64,000 bases of DNA from Ailurus styani (taxonomy: Eukaryota > Chordata > Mammalia > Carnivora > Ailuridae), in contig LNAC01000347.1 in NCBI GenBank assembly GCA_002007465.1, positions 376,135-440,134 on the forward strand. Reading direction: 5' to 3'. The notes below the pieces were generated by a model. It was not told the origin of the DNA. It saw only the letters and a program-made list of their open reading frames with translations, and did not search any database. The position numbers and the translations under genes are program-made. How positions within the stretch are numbered: the first letter of the stretch is position 1; the number at the start of each line of letters is the position of its first letter. Below, one piece after another: positions 11,620-21,044 of the stretch.

Positions 11620-12455
11620 AAGCAGCTTCCAAGCTCCTCGAATCTCTGACCAGCTCAGCCTACTTGCCTCCTCCACTCCAGCTTCCACGTCCATCCGGGT
11701 GACCCAGAAGTCCCACAAGATGTCTGCCTCCGGCCTGGGGCCTTCAGTAGCTGCTCCTACATGAGAGCACCTGGTGCATGCATCAGCTTCCCCCTGGACC
11801 AGACGGAATCACCGCCAAGGTCAAGGCCCAGTACCAGGGGATCGCTGGTTGCACCCACAGCTGCAGCCAGGCCGCAACTGAGAATGTGTACTTGCAGCAG
11901 CTTCATGAGTCCTAAGAGCTCAGGAACGTCAGGCTGGCCCTGATCAGGGAGATGGCCCCCTACTCACGCTGCTGGAAGGCATGGAGAGCCGGCTGGAGTG
12001 TGGGATGCAGAAGGTGAATATTCATACCAAGCCCACCAGCAGCTACTCCAGTGGGCCAAGCTTGGCCTACAGGGGGCTCAGGGGTCCTGGCCTTGGCTAT
12101 CGCCTGAGCTCCTTCCAGTTCAGCTTCGGTTCTGGTGGGGGCTCCAGCTCGTTCGGCAGCTCCAGTTGCTTCAAGGCCATGCTTGGTGAAGAAGATAAAG
12201 ACCCATCATGAGAGGCTTTTGTCCGAGTTCAAGGGAAGCGGCTGCCTCCCAGTCTCCCCAATCCTGTGCCTACCACAGAGCCTTTGGGGGAAGAAGCTGT
12301 ACAGGGAGGGGAGCATTGGGAACAGGAGACCCACCTAAGGCCCATCCCCAGTCCTCAGCAGGGAGCGGGGGTGGTCTGTTGCCCTGGGTAGGGTACTTCT
12401 CTTGCCCATGCCTGCAACTAAAAGCCCATTCAAGTGTCTTTTCTAAAATAAAGCC
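11620..12455 (+). pseudogene. KRT8P: KRT8 (keratin 8) processed pseudogene, internally deleted
   Basis: The copy is intronless and resembles type II keratin 8 mRNA. A 5'UTR-like leader (about 11620-11686) is followed by an ACG in place of the start codon at 11687. The head residues SIRVTQKS follow in frame. The sequence then jumps to late-rod material (residues like ENVYLQQL) and to the tail (MESRLECGMQKVNIHTK, a Gly/Ser-rich tail, then VKKIKT). It ends with a 3'UTR and the poly(A) signal AATAAAG at about 12448. Frameshifts and a stop (CCTAAG context near 11911) break the frame. Most of the head, coil 1 and much of coil 2 are missing, so it cannot make keratin. Identification is from recalled keratin 8 sequence. 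A related type II keratin is possible but less likely. Confidence 0.85.
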
Positions 12456-12458
12456 TCA

Positions 12459-12563
12459 GGGTACTGGCTGGCTCAAGTCAGTAGGAAGTTTGACTCTTGA
12501 CCTCGGGGTTGTAAGTTGGAGCCCAGGCTGGGTGTAGAGATTACTTTAAAAATAAAATCAAAA
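12459..12563 (+). repeat. CAN-SINE, older subfamily
   Basis: GGGTACTGGCTGGCTCAAGT, GACTCTTGACCTCGGGGTTG and GGGTGTAGAGATTACTTTAA mark an older tRNA-derived SINE type with a short tail. It directly follows the poly(A) signal of the keratin pseudogene, so it may have inserted into the pseudogene's A-tail. Confidence 0.75.
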
Positions 12564-12742
12564 TTAAATAAAATAAAATCTAAATAAAATAAAATAAAGC
12601 TTCACTTAGTTCAAGTCAGTACAGCATGTGACTCTTGATCTCAGGATTGTAGGTTGGAGCCCCAGGCTGGGTGTAGAGATTACTTAAAATCTAAATAAAC
12701 AAATAAAGCCTCAGTTGGTTGGGCCAAAAACAAATCAACTCA
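12564..12742 (+). repeat. direct duplication, copy 1 (contains SINE piece)
   Basis: A 179-bp unit with an AAATAAAAT-rich head, a SINE piece at about 12598-12705 and a tail ending AAATCAACTCA. It recurs at 12760-12938 with one visible difference (GTAGG versus GTAAG). An ambiguous base N sits immediately after this copy. Confidence 0.9.
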
Positions 12743-12759
12743 NGAAAAAAAAAAAAAAA

Positions 12760-12938
12760 TTAAATAAAATAAAATCTAAATAAAATAAAATAAAGCTTCA
12801 CTTAGTTCAAGTCAGTACAGCATGTGACTCTTGATCTCAGGATTGTAAGTTGGAGCCCCAGGCTGGGTGTAGAGATTACTTAAAATCTAAATAAACAAAT
12901 AAAGCCTCAGTTGGTTGGGCCAAAAACAAATCAACTCA
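12760..12938 (+). repeat. direct duplication, copy 2 (contains SINE piece)
   Basis: Second copy of the 179-bp unit, offset by 196 bp. The spacer between copies is an N followed by a G and a run of A. Near identity of two old repeat pieces suggests either a very recent duplication or an assembly join error. Confidence 0.9.
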
Positions 12939-15900
12939 AATAAAACCCTGCTGTTGGGAAGTGACATCACCAAGCTGGCAGCATAGGTTGTTCCCGACTT
13001 CATGACCTCGCTCACCAGAACAGCCAGCAACTATTCAAGAACAAGACCCCATTGAGAACCCTAGAAAATGCAGTTGAGGCTGAAGTGCACCCTGCCCCAA
13101 GGAGACCAAGAGCTTCTGCATTAGAAGGGTAAGAAGTGACTACATGTTGACCGCATTGCCCCTCCCCAAGACAGCCTAGCGTCACACGGAGAGGTCTCCC
13201 CTGAGCCTCTCATTTCTCCAGTGGGAAAAGAGAACCCCAGGGGGACAACTGGCCTCCCCACAACATTGTGGCCCATTTGGGAGGAGCCCCTCCCTGATCT
13301 CACACTAGGGGAATCTGCAGCTGCTGGGAATCTGACTGTGATGGAGACGCGGGGAGAAACTTGGAACAACTGGCACAGAGATCGCAGCAGACCAGATTCA
13401 TACTTGCAGTGCCCAGATTGTAATCTCAACCAGCAGTTTTGCTCATCTGCCGAGCCAAGTCAGGAGTGTGCTCCGACCAGGGCACTTGGTGGGGTGCAAA
13501 TTCATCTGTTTCAGATCCTCAAATGTGGAGTTGTGTTGGTCCTAAAGCTCAGTTTGTCCATGCCCAGGCAAGGAGCTGAATCACAGCCCTATCTGCTGTG
13601 GAGGGTCTCCCAGCCCCATCTGACCAGAAGGGCCGGCGACAACTCCTGGAAGCTGTGTGGCCCAACAGCACTCAAGCTAAGAGGTGGCTGAGCAGAGCGG
13701 ATCACCCGCAGAGCCAAGCCTGTCTGTGGTGCAGTGTTCCCATGCTATGCACAGCCAAGGCTGAGGGTTGCTCCTGGCTCCTCCCAACCTGAGAGCCTAA
13801 CCGGGGAAACTGAGAGTAGCATGGAGCAACCCACCCCTTCCCACCAGGCAAGGGAGCTGAGACAATGTCCTACTTGCTGTAGAGAGTGTCTTCTGGCGTC
13901 ATCTGATCAGAAGGGCTGGCCAAACACCCGGAAGCCATGTAACCCTACAGTACTCAAGCCTAGAAGCAGGCAGAGCCTACGGTTTGCAGAGCAAAGCTAG
14001 TGGCCCTGTTTGGTCAGGGAACTGGGGTGTGGGTGGACTTGAATTAAGAAAATAAATGAAGAGCTGTACCAGCTTTAGAGCTGCACCCAGGCGGGGAATC
14101 TGATTCAGAGTCATGCTCATCACTGGGTACAGACTGCAGTGTGTGCAGCGGGGGAACCTAACCAGACCAAACAGGAAGCTGTGTAGCCCGTTCAATAGTC
14201 CCATATACAGCGACACTGGAACACAGCACAGTCCACGGCTTTCCCACCTGCAGAGGAAAAACAATGGCTTCACCTGACCACAAAATTCAGTGCACACTCT
14301 AGCCTGATTTGGGTCCCCAAACAACAAGGTATGTAAGACTTGGGTCTGTCCTGCTACCCTAAGGCAAGGAAGTTAATTCATAGCCTCAACTATTATTGAA
14401 ATAGTTCCCAGTCCTGACCATCTAGCTGGCCTCACCAGGAACCATGGAGCCCATCCTACAGCCTCGCTTGGGTAGGGAACCAAGCCGGCAGTCCTGTCCA
14501 GCTGTTCTTATCCAGTGACACACTCTCCCATCCCCATCCTCAGAGCCTGAACAGTTGCCTCGCCCAAAAATAGACCATAATAGTAGGCCTCTTCTATTCA
14601 AAGACATTACCAGCAGACACACCCAAAAATGCCAAGTGAGCTGACTGGTGAAGAACTGTCTCTCTCAAAGTAAATCTGTAAAGTCTGAAAAAGGAGACCC
14701 ATTACTCAAATACACAGATACCAACGTAAGGAATCAAGGATCACAAAAAATCAAGTAAATATGACACCTCCAAAGGAAACTAATAAAGGTTCAAGAACTT
14801 ACCCTAAAGAAACAGAAATCTATGAACGGTCAGATGAAGAATTCAGAATAATTATCTTAAGAAAGTTTAGTGAACTGCAAGAAAACACAGAAAACTAAAT
14901 GAAATTAGGAAAACAATGCATGAAAAAATGAGTTTAACAAGGAATAGCAACCATCAAAAAAAAAAAAAACAAAAACAAAAACAAAACAAAAACAACAAAC
15001 CCACCCAAAACCCCTCCAAACCCTAGAAGTTCTAGAGTTGAAAAATACAATAACTGAACTGAAGAATTCAATAGTTTCAAAAGGAGACTCAACCATGCTG
15101 AAGAATGAGAACCCGAATGAGACACTGGAAATTACTCCATCAGAGGAGCAAAAAGAAAAAAGAATGAAAAAGAGTGAAGAAAGTCTATGGGAATTATGGA
15201 ACACAATGAATTATGTGACACAATATGAAACAATATTCATATCATAAGAATTCCAGAAAGAGAAGAGGAAGAGAAAGGGACAGAAAGTATATTAAAGCAA
15301 CAATGGCTGGAAACTTCCCAAACCTGGGGAAGGAAATGGCCATCCAGATCCATGAGGCCCAAAAGACTCCAAATAAGTTAAACCCAAATAGGATTACACT
15401 GTGTCGCGTTATTATATTACAAGTAATTTATATTGTATTTTATTATAATTAAATTGTCAAAAGTCAAAGAAAGAATTTTAAGAGCAACAAGAGAAAAGAG
15501 AGACATTACTTATGAGGGAACCCCCATAAGACTATTGGTGGATTTCTCAACAGACATTTTTTGAGCCAGGAGAGAATAAGATGATGTATCCAAAATATTG
15601 AAAGAAAATAACTGTCAGCCCAAAATTCTGTACCCAGTGAAGCTGTTCTTGGGAAATGAAGGAGAGAGAAAGACTTTCCAGAAAAACTAAAGCTGAGGGA
15701 TTCACTTCCACCAGACCTGCCTTACAAAAAATGCTAAGAGGATTTCTTTGAGTGATAGTAAAAGAACACTAATTAACATCATACAAACATGAAAAGATAG
15801 TGTAAATCTCACTGATAATAATAAATATATCATTATCATAGTTAGATTATCATTATCATATATCATTGTCACAGTTAGATTCAGCAACACAATCATAGTG

Positions 15901-15976
15901 GTGCATAATTCACTTAAATCTCTAGTTTAAAAGTTAAAAACTAAAAACAAATGTAGTCAAAATAACCATAACTACT

Positions 15977-16168
15977 GGGTGCCTGGGTGGTTCAGTGGGT
16001 TAAAACCTCGGCTCTGGTCATGATCTCAGGGTCCTGGGATCAAGGCCTGCATCGGGCTCCCTGCTTGGCAGGGAGCCTGCTTCCCCCTCTCTCTCTGCCT
16101 GCCTCTCTGCCTACTTGTGATCTCTCTCTCTCTCTGTCATATAAATAAATGAAATCTTTAAAAAAATA
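15977..16168 (+). repeat. CAN-SINE inserted in L1
   Basis: Full tRNA-related head (GGGTGCCTGGGTGGTTCAGT), CT-rich region and tail. Flanks AACCATAACTAC and AACTATAACTAC look like a target site duplication in the L1 ORF1 3' region. Confidence 0.9.
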
Positions 16169-16220
16169 AATAACTATAACTACAATAATCTGGTATTAGT
16201 CACACAATATAAAAAAAAAA

Positions 16221-16440
16221 GGGGCGCCTGGGTGGCTCAGTTGGGCTCCTGGGTGGCTCAGTGGATTAAAGCCTCTGCCTTCGGCTCAGGTGGTGATCTC
16301 AGGGTCCTGGGATGGAGGCCCGCATTGGGCTCTCTGCTCAGCAGGGAGCCTGCTTCCTCCTCTCTCTCTGCCTGCCTCTCAGCCTACTTGTGATCTCTCT
16401 CCCTCTGTCAAATAAATAAAATCTTTAAAAAAAAAAAAAA
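16221..16440 (+). repeat. CAN-SINE with duplicated 5' head
   Basis: Begins GGGGCGCCTGGGTGGCTCAG and then repeats a second head (GGGCTCCTGGGTGGCTCAGT) before the normal body. A (CT) block and A-tail follow, with a run of A ending at about 16440. It is inserted in the L1. Confidence 0.9.
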
Positions 16441-17263
16441 GAAATGTAAATTGTAACAACAATAATCTAAAATGTGAAGGGGAAGAAAAGTTCAAGTGTA
16501 AAGTTTAAGTATTCTATTGGTTAAAAAAAAAGAATCATATTGCTTAAGTTGTTATCATTTTAAGATAGGTTACCATCACTTTAAGGTGTGTAAGTTACCA
16601 GTTTATGTAAGCCTCAAGGTAACCACATGGGAAAACCCTGCTGTCATTTCACAAAAGAACATGAGAAAGTAGTCAAAGCATACTAATACCAAAGACATCA
16701 AAGCACAAAAATGAAGAGCAGGATAAGAGACAAGGAACAATGGGTTAATGAAACAACTGGAAAACCATGAACAAAATGATAATAGTAAGTCCTTACCTGT
16801 CAATAGTTACTTTAACATCAATAGTTACTTTAACATACTCCAGTTAAAAGAGACATAGAATGACTGAGTAGGTAAAAACAACAATAACAACAACAAATAA
16901 AAAAAAAACCCCATAGAACACACCCAAGATCTAACAATATGCTGTCTGCAATAGACCCATTTTAGTCTTAAAGACACACATAAGCTGAGTGAAGTGATGC
17001 GGAAAGACATTTCCAAGCAAATGGTAACAACAACAATAACAATGACAAAAAGCAGGGGGAGCTACACTTATATCAGACAGAACGGATTTTGAATGGTAAA
17101 AAGAGAAAGGAGGTCATTATGTAATGATAAAGGGGTGAATACATTGAGAAGATATGACAAATGGAAATATGTATGCACCCAACATCAGAGCACCTAAATT
17201 TATAAGGTAAACGAAAGGTAAAAAGAGAAATAAACGGTAATACAATAATAGTTGGGGACTTTA

Positions 17264-17463
17264 TTTTTTTTAAAGATTTTATTTATTTATTTGACACAGA
17301 GAGAGAGAGATCACAAGTAGGCAGAGAGGCAGGCAGAGAGGGAGAGGGAGAAGCAGGCTCCCTGCTGAGCAGAGAGCCCGATGCGGGCCTCGATTCCAGG
17401 ACCCTGGGATCATGACCTGAGCCGAAGGCAGTGGCTCTAACCCACTGAGCCACCCAGGCGCCC
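17264..17463 (-). repeat. CAN-SINE inserted antisense in L1
   Basis: The T-rich tail complement comes first and the head complement GAGCCACCCAGGCGCCC last. It is flanked by ATAGTTGGGGACTTTA on both sides, an intact 16-bp target site duplication. Confidence 0.93.
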
Positions 17464-18157
17464 ATAGTTGGGGACTTTAATATGCCACTCTCAACAATGA
17501 GTAGATCATCTAGACAGAGAATCAATAAGGAAACAGTGGATTTGAGCAATACTATAGACCAAAGAGACCCTAACAGTCATATACAGAACATTCTATCCAA
17601 AGGCAGCAGAACACACATTCTTCCCAGGTGTACATGACACATCTTCTAGGGTAGACCATATGTTAGGCCAACAAACAAGTCTTAGCAAATTTAAGAAGAC
17701 TGAAATCATACCAAGTATCTTCTCTGACCACAATGGCATGAAACTAGAAATCAATAACAAAAGGAAAACTGGAAAATTCAAAAAAAAACATGGAAATTAA
17801 ACAACACTCTTCTAAACAACCAATGGATTAAAGAAAAAATAAAGGAGAAATAATAAAGTTTCTTGAGACAAATGAAAATGGAAACACAGCATACTAGAAC
17901 TTGTGGGACACAGTAAAAGCCGTTCTAAGAGGGAAGTACATAGCAATTAATACCTATATTAAGAGACAAGAAAGATCCCAAAGGAACAACCTAACTCTAT
18001 GCCATCAGAACTAGAAAAAGAAGAGCAAACTGAGCCCAAGTTAGCAGAAGAAAGGTAATGATAAAGGTAGGGCAGAAACAAATGAAATAAAGAACAGAAA
18101 AATAATAGAAAAGATTAACCAAACTAGGAGCTGACTCTTTGAAAAGATGAACAAAAT

Positions 18158-18275
18158 TGACAAACTACCTTACTATTAGAATAGGGTCTCTAATACCATT
18201 CATTTTTAGCTAAGGCTGAATGTAAGTCAACTGCTTCCTTCTTCCTGGAGTGTTTACATATAAACCTTCTCTAAA
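18158..18275 (+). repeat. unclassified direct repeat, unit 1
   Basis: Shares the order TGACAAACTACCTT, TTAGAATAG, CATTCATTTT, AGCTAAGGCTGAA, GTGTTTACAT and AAACCTTC with 18542-18655. The unit starts where the L1 homology ends. It could be a fragment of an old LTR or a local duplication. Confidence 0.75.
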
Positions 18276-18541
18276 AATGAGATTTATAGTTTGGTTATTT
18301 CAAAGCTCAGTGATTTTTGTTAAGGCTGTTTTGTTAAGGATTTTTGTTACCTGATCCTTACAAGGTCGGCAAAGAGTTGAAGGCTGAGGACTACCCTGCG
18401 CACTGAAAACATATCGAGAAGGTAGAATCTATCTACTATCTACTTGCATATTATCTACTATGATTCAGACTATCCCAGATTGACAGTGACCCCAAAGGTC
18501 TCCAAAAATAGAACAGTGTGATCAAACTTAGTTCCCCAAAA

Positions 18542-18655
18542 CTGACAAACTACCTTGCAGTTAGAATAGTCTCTGACACCATTCATTTTCAGCTAAGGCT
18601 GAAAGTAAGCCAATTGCTTCCCCCTTTCTTCAGTGTTTACATAAAAACCTTCCAA
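18542..18655 (+). repeat. unclassified direct repeat, unit 2
   Basis: Imperfect copy of 18158-18275, about 384 bp downstream. The intervening sequence shows no obvious coding content. TTTACATAAAAACCTT may be a degenerate LTR TATA region, but this is a guess. Confidence 0.75.
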
Positions 18656-20463
18656 GGAATAAAATGACCTAAAGGTACCTGTCATAAAGTGGCAGAATTA
18701 TTATAAGAGGACTATTTCTCCACAAGCCTGTGTAATCGAAGAGTCTTACTGTGCTTTAGTTTCCCATTCAGGTAAACAAGACCGCTATGGATAATATTAC
18801 CCCGATTGTACTAGTTTGGACTCAAGAAGTTGCATGTGTTCTAACTTAGAAAAATATAGTAAAATATCAGCAATTTGATATAGTTCAATTCATTAGAAAT
18901 AAGGAAACGGAGATAAGTATTTGGTTTACCAAGTTGAATAATTCTTGTCCCCTCTAGATTTAAGCGAATTCTTGCAAAAAAAAAAATGGGTTAGAAAAAA
19001 CAAAGAATGGTCACTTTCAGTAGGTTTGGAAAATAGGCTTCCTACCCATGTTAAACTGAGTATTGTCTGTGTTAAGGCAGAATTAGGTGCAATTGAACAT
19101 ACGCTGTTAGTCTTATTTGTACATGACTTCCCCGGTTCTTGTGGTGCCCTGCTGTTCTTGACTTGCTTATCTTACTTTACATACTTTCTCTGTCTGGATA
19201 AGCTCATCTATTTGCTGCCAGTTGGACCCATCTCAGTTATGCTTTCTGAGTCCTCACTGGCTTATTCAACTGTCTGGTGGAAATTTCCGATGAATGGCTT
19301 GTAGGAACGAAAGAAATCAACTTATTATTTTCCCCTAACCTTGTCTCCACCCTTTATGGCGCAGAAACCAACCATTATTCATTCATTTAATCATTTTTCC
19401 AACACATATTCTCTGACACCTACTCTGGGCTAAGCGTTATTCTAGGATCAGGATATACACAAGCATGTTTTTTAAAAATGTGACAATTCCTAACTTCATG
19501 GAATTTGCATTCTATTAAATCTACAGACAGATAACAGAATGTATAAATAAAATACCTGATGGGTTAGATAACAATAAATGTTATGAAAAATAGAGAAGGA
19601 GGGTGGAAAAGGAAATGTGTGTGTTTGGGGGGAGATTTTTTTCTCTTCCTTTCCCCTACTCCCTGTGATATGATTAGTAACTCTGTTACCTTCCACCTCC
19701 TAATATCTCACCTTTCCTTAACCATCATCTTCAAAATCATGGTGCTACTTTAACACACACGGGTATTTAATAGGTCTACTCTCCTTCCCACCAGCTCATT
19801 CTCCACATTCCTGCCACAGAAAACTTTTTTTTATTTGCTGCAGTTGTTCACGGCCACAGGTTTCTCAAGGCAGGTACTCTCAAGAGCCCCTCAGGGAGGA
19901 AACAATAATAATCAACAACATTTGTAGTCTGAGAAATAGCAGAAGCGGCTTCTTAAAACAAGAATTAGTTTTTAAGTCCTTTTAAAGGCATGTATTTTAA
20001 ACCTTGAGATCCACGTGAATTCTGCATTTTACTTTATAATATAGCCTTGATGGTTTTACTCTATTTTTTAAAGTTTTATTTACCAGCCAAATTACCTTTT
20101 TAGGCGCACTGACACCAATGCCCCCCTTTCGTCCCCTCCAGGAAGGTTCTGTTTAGCCTGTGACTTAGAGTGGTTGTCTTTAAAGTGTATGAAATGAAGG
20201 AAAAGCTCAAGATGGTCATGGGGTCAAGAAAGAAAGGGGGGGGGAATATGTATATGTCTATATACAAAATGAGACAATGTAAGTTTAATAATACATGGGT
20301 TCTGTTTAATAATAGTATGTATCACGGAAGTGCTCGTGTCTTCTTGTAGGCACTTTGTCTGCTTTAACAGCCTTCAAAAGTAGTTGCTATGAATTTCCAA
20401 GACGTTGTAAGCATTGTACTTGCTATTATGAAGGGTTTAAAAATATTTAAGGTTTTTATGGTC
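18656..20463. other. intergenic DNA upstream of GSTA4 and downstream of 7SK
   Basis: AT-rich sequence with no recognised gene. An old repeat-like segment (ATTCATTTAATCATTTTTCC, then TCTGGGCTAAGCG) lies at about 19,380-19,560, and a G-run at about 20,236. The 119-codon open frame at 18945-19304 has no recognisable homology. Confidence 0.5.
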
Positions 20464-20797
20464 AAAAGAAAGGCAGACTGCCACGTGCAGCGCCTCATTT
20501 GGATGTGTCTGGAGTCTTGGAAGCTTGACTACCCTACGTTCTCCTACAAATGGACCTTGAGAGCTTGTTTGGAGGTTCTAGCAGGGGAGCGCAGCTACTC
20601 GTATACCCTTGACCGAGGAACGGTCCTCTCCTCTATCGGGGAAGGTCGTCCTCTTCGACCGAGCGCGCAGCTTCGGGAGGGACGCACATGGAGCGGTGAG
20701 GGAGGAAGGGGACACCCGCCTAGCCAGCCAGATCAGCCGAATCAACCCTGGCGATCAATGGGGTGACAGATGTCGCAGCCAGATCGCCCTCACATCC
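20464..20797 (-). ncRNA. RN7SK: 7SK small nuclear RNA (RN7SK), full length
   Basis: Read on the minus strand, the gene begins GGATGTGAGGGCGATCTGG and ends GGCAGTCTGCCTTTCTTTT, about 334 nt against 332 in human. Landmarks in order are the 5' hairpin with GATC pairs that binds HEXIM, the middle segment CCATGTGCGTCCCTCCC, GTATACGAGTAGCTGCGCTC, AGCTTCCAAGACTCCAG, and the 3' hairpin GGCAGTCTGCC with terminal U tract that binds LARP7. 7SK RNA holds P-TEFb (CDK9/cyclin T) inactive together with HEXIM and LARP7 in the nucleus, and so controls Pol II pause release. Most dispersed 7SK copies are pseudogenes. This one has a preserved Pol III promoter and sits between CILK1 and GSTA4 in the human order, so I take it as the functional gene. 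Substitutions from human cluster in one internal hairpin. Confidence 0.96.
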
Positions 20798-20820
20798 GAG
20801 AGAGAAACCTGCGCACAAGC

Positions 20821-20828
20821 TATATAAA
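20821..20828 (-). promoter_or_regulatory. RN7SK: 7SK TATA box
   Basis: On the minus strand this reads TTTATATA, followed by GCTTGTGCGC, 24-31 bp upstream of the RNA start. The TTTATATAGCTTGTGCGC string matches the remembered human 7SK promoter and fits a class 3 (external) Pol III promoter. Confidence 0.9.
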
Positions 20829-20840
20829 CTCTAAAACAAA

Positions 20841-20861
20841 TTTTTCTTTACGCATAGGTTG
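20841..20861 (-). promoter_or_regulatory. RN7SK: 7SK proximal sequence element (PSE) for SNAPc
   Basis: The minus strand reads CAACCTATGCGTAAAGAAAAA at -44 to -64. Position and the ACCTA..GTAAAG core agree with the human 7SK PSE, allowing for several changes. Confidence 0.75.
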
Positions 20862-21004
20862 AGTTGTTTCATCCATACCGGATCTCTCATAGGTCCCTTT
20901 TAATGAAAGTTGTAACCTAAAGAACACTTCAAAATCCACTTCATGTTTCACAAACCTAAAATTTATGTTGAAACCGGCTTGAATTTGGGCCTTTTTCATA
21001 GGAT

Positions 21005-21040
21005 CCACAATGCCTTGCAGATGGGTGGGGCATGCTAAAC
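21005..21040 (-). promoter_or_regulatory. RN7SK: 7SK distal sequence element (ZNF143-like, CACCC and octamer-like sites)
   Basis: The minus strand contains TTTAGCATGCCCCACCCATC and CTGCAAGGCATTGTGG, at about -208 to -243. They match the distal element of human 7SK nearly base for base. The parts are a degenerate octamer, a CACCC box and a ZNF143 (Staf)-type site. The element also lies next to the GSTA4 CpG-island promoter, so it may serve both genes. Confidence 0.82.
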
Positions 21041-21044
21041 ACTG

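Larger units (their letters stand above)
12945..18175 (+). mobile_element. L1 LINE, 5' part (5'UTR, ORF1 remnant, ORF2 endonuclease start), dead
   Basis: A sense L1-like element of about 5.2 kb including later SINEs. A GC-richer 5' leader (12,945-14,650) is followed by an ORF1-like region (about 14,756-15,900). This contains LETLKKEK-type coiled-coil coding debris and the old-L1 segment around CCAAAATTCTGTACCCAGTG. ORF2 then starts near 16,790 (TCCTTACCTGTCAATAGTTA) with endonuclease-region landmarks CAACAATGAGTAGATCATCT and GACCACAATGGCATGAAACT. It ends abruptly near 18,170, before the reverse transcriptase core. Stops and frameshifts are everywhere, so it is inactive. SINEs sit at 15977, 16221 and 17264. 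The exact subfamily cannot be given without a library search. Confidence 0.75.

Noticed and set aside
11981..12211. 76-codon open frame as a real keratin-like gene
   Set aside because: It is the tail part of a disrupted, intronless KRT8 copy with a missing start and most of the rod deleted.
12945..18175. Active L1 element
   Set aside because: It is interrupted by three SINEs, full of stops, and lacks the reverse transcriptase core and 3' end.
20389..20766. Plus-strand open frame of 125 codons
   Set aside because: It lies across the minus-strand 7SK RNA gene. The open frame is a by-product of the RNA sequence.
20464..20797. 7SK copy as a retropseudogene
   Set aside because: TATA, PSE and distal element are conserved at the right distances, the locus order is the human one, and no A-tail or target site duplication is seen.
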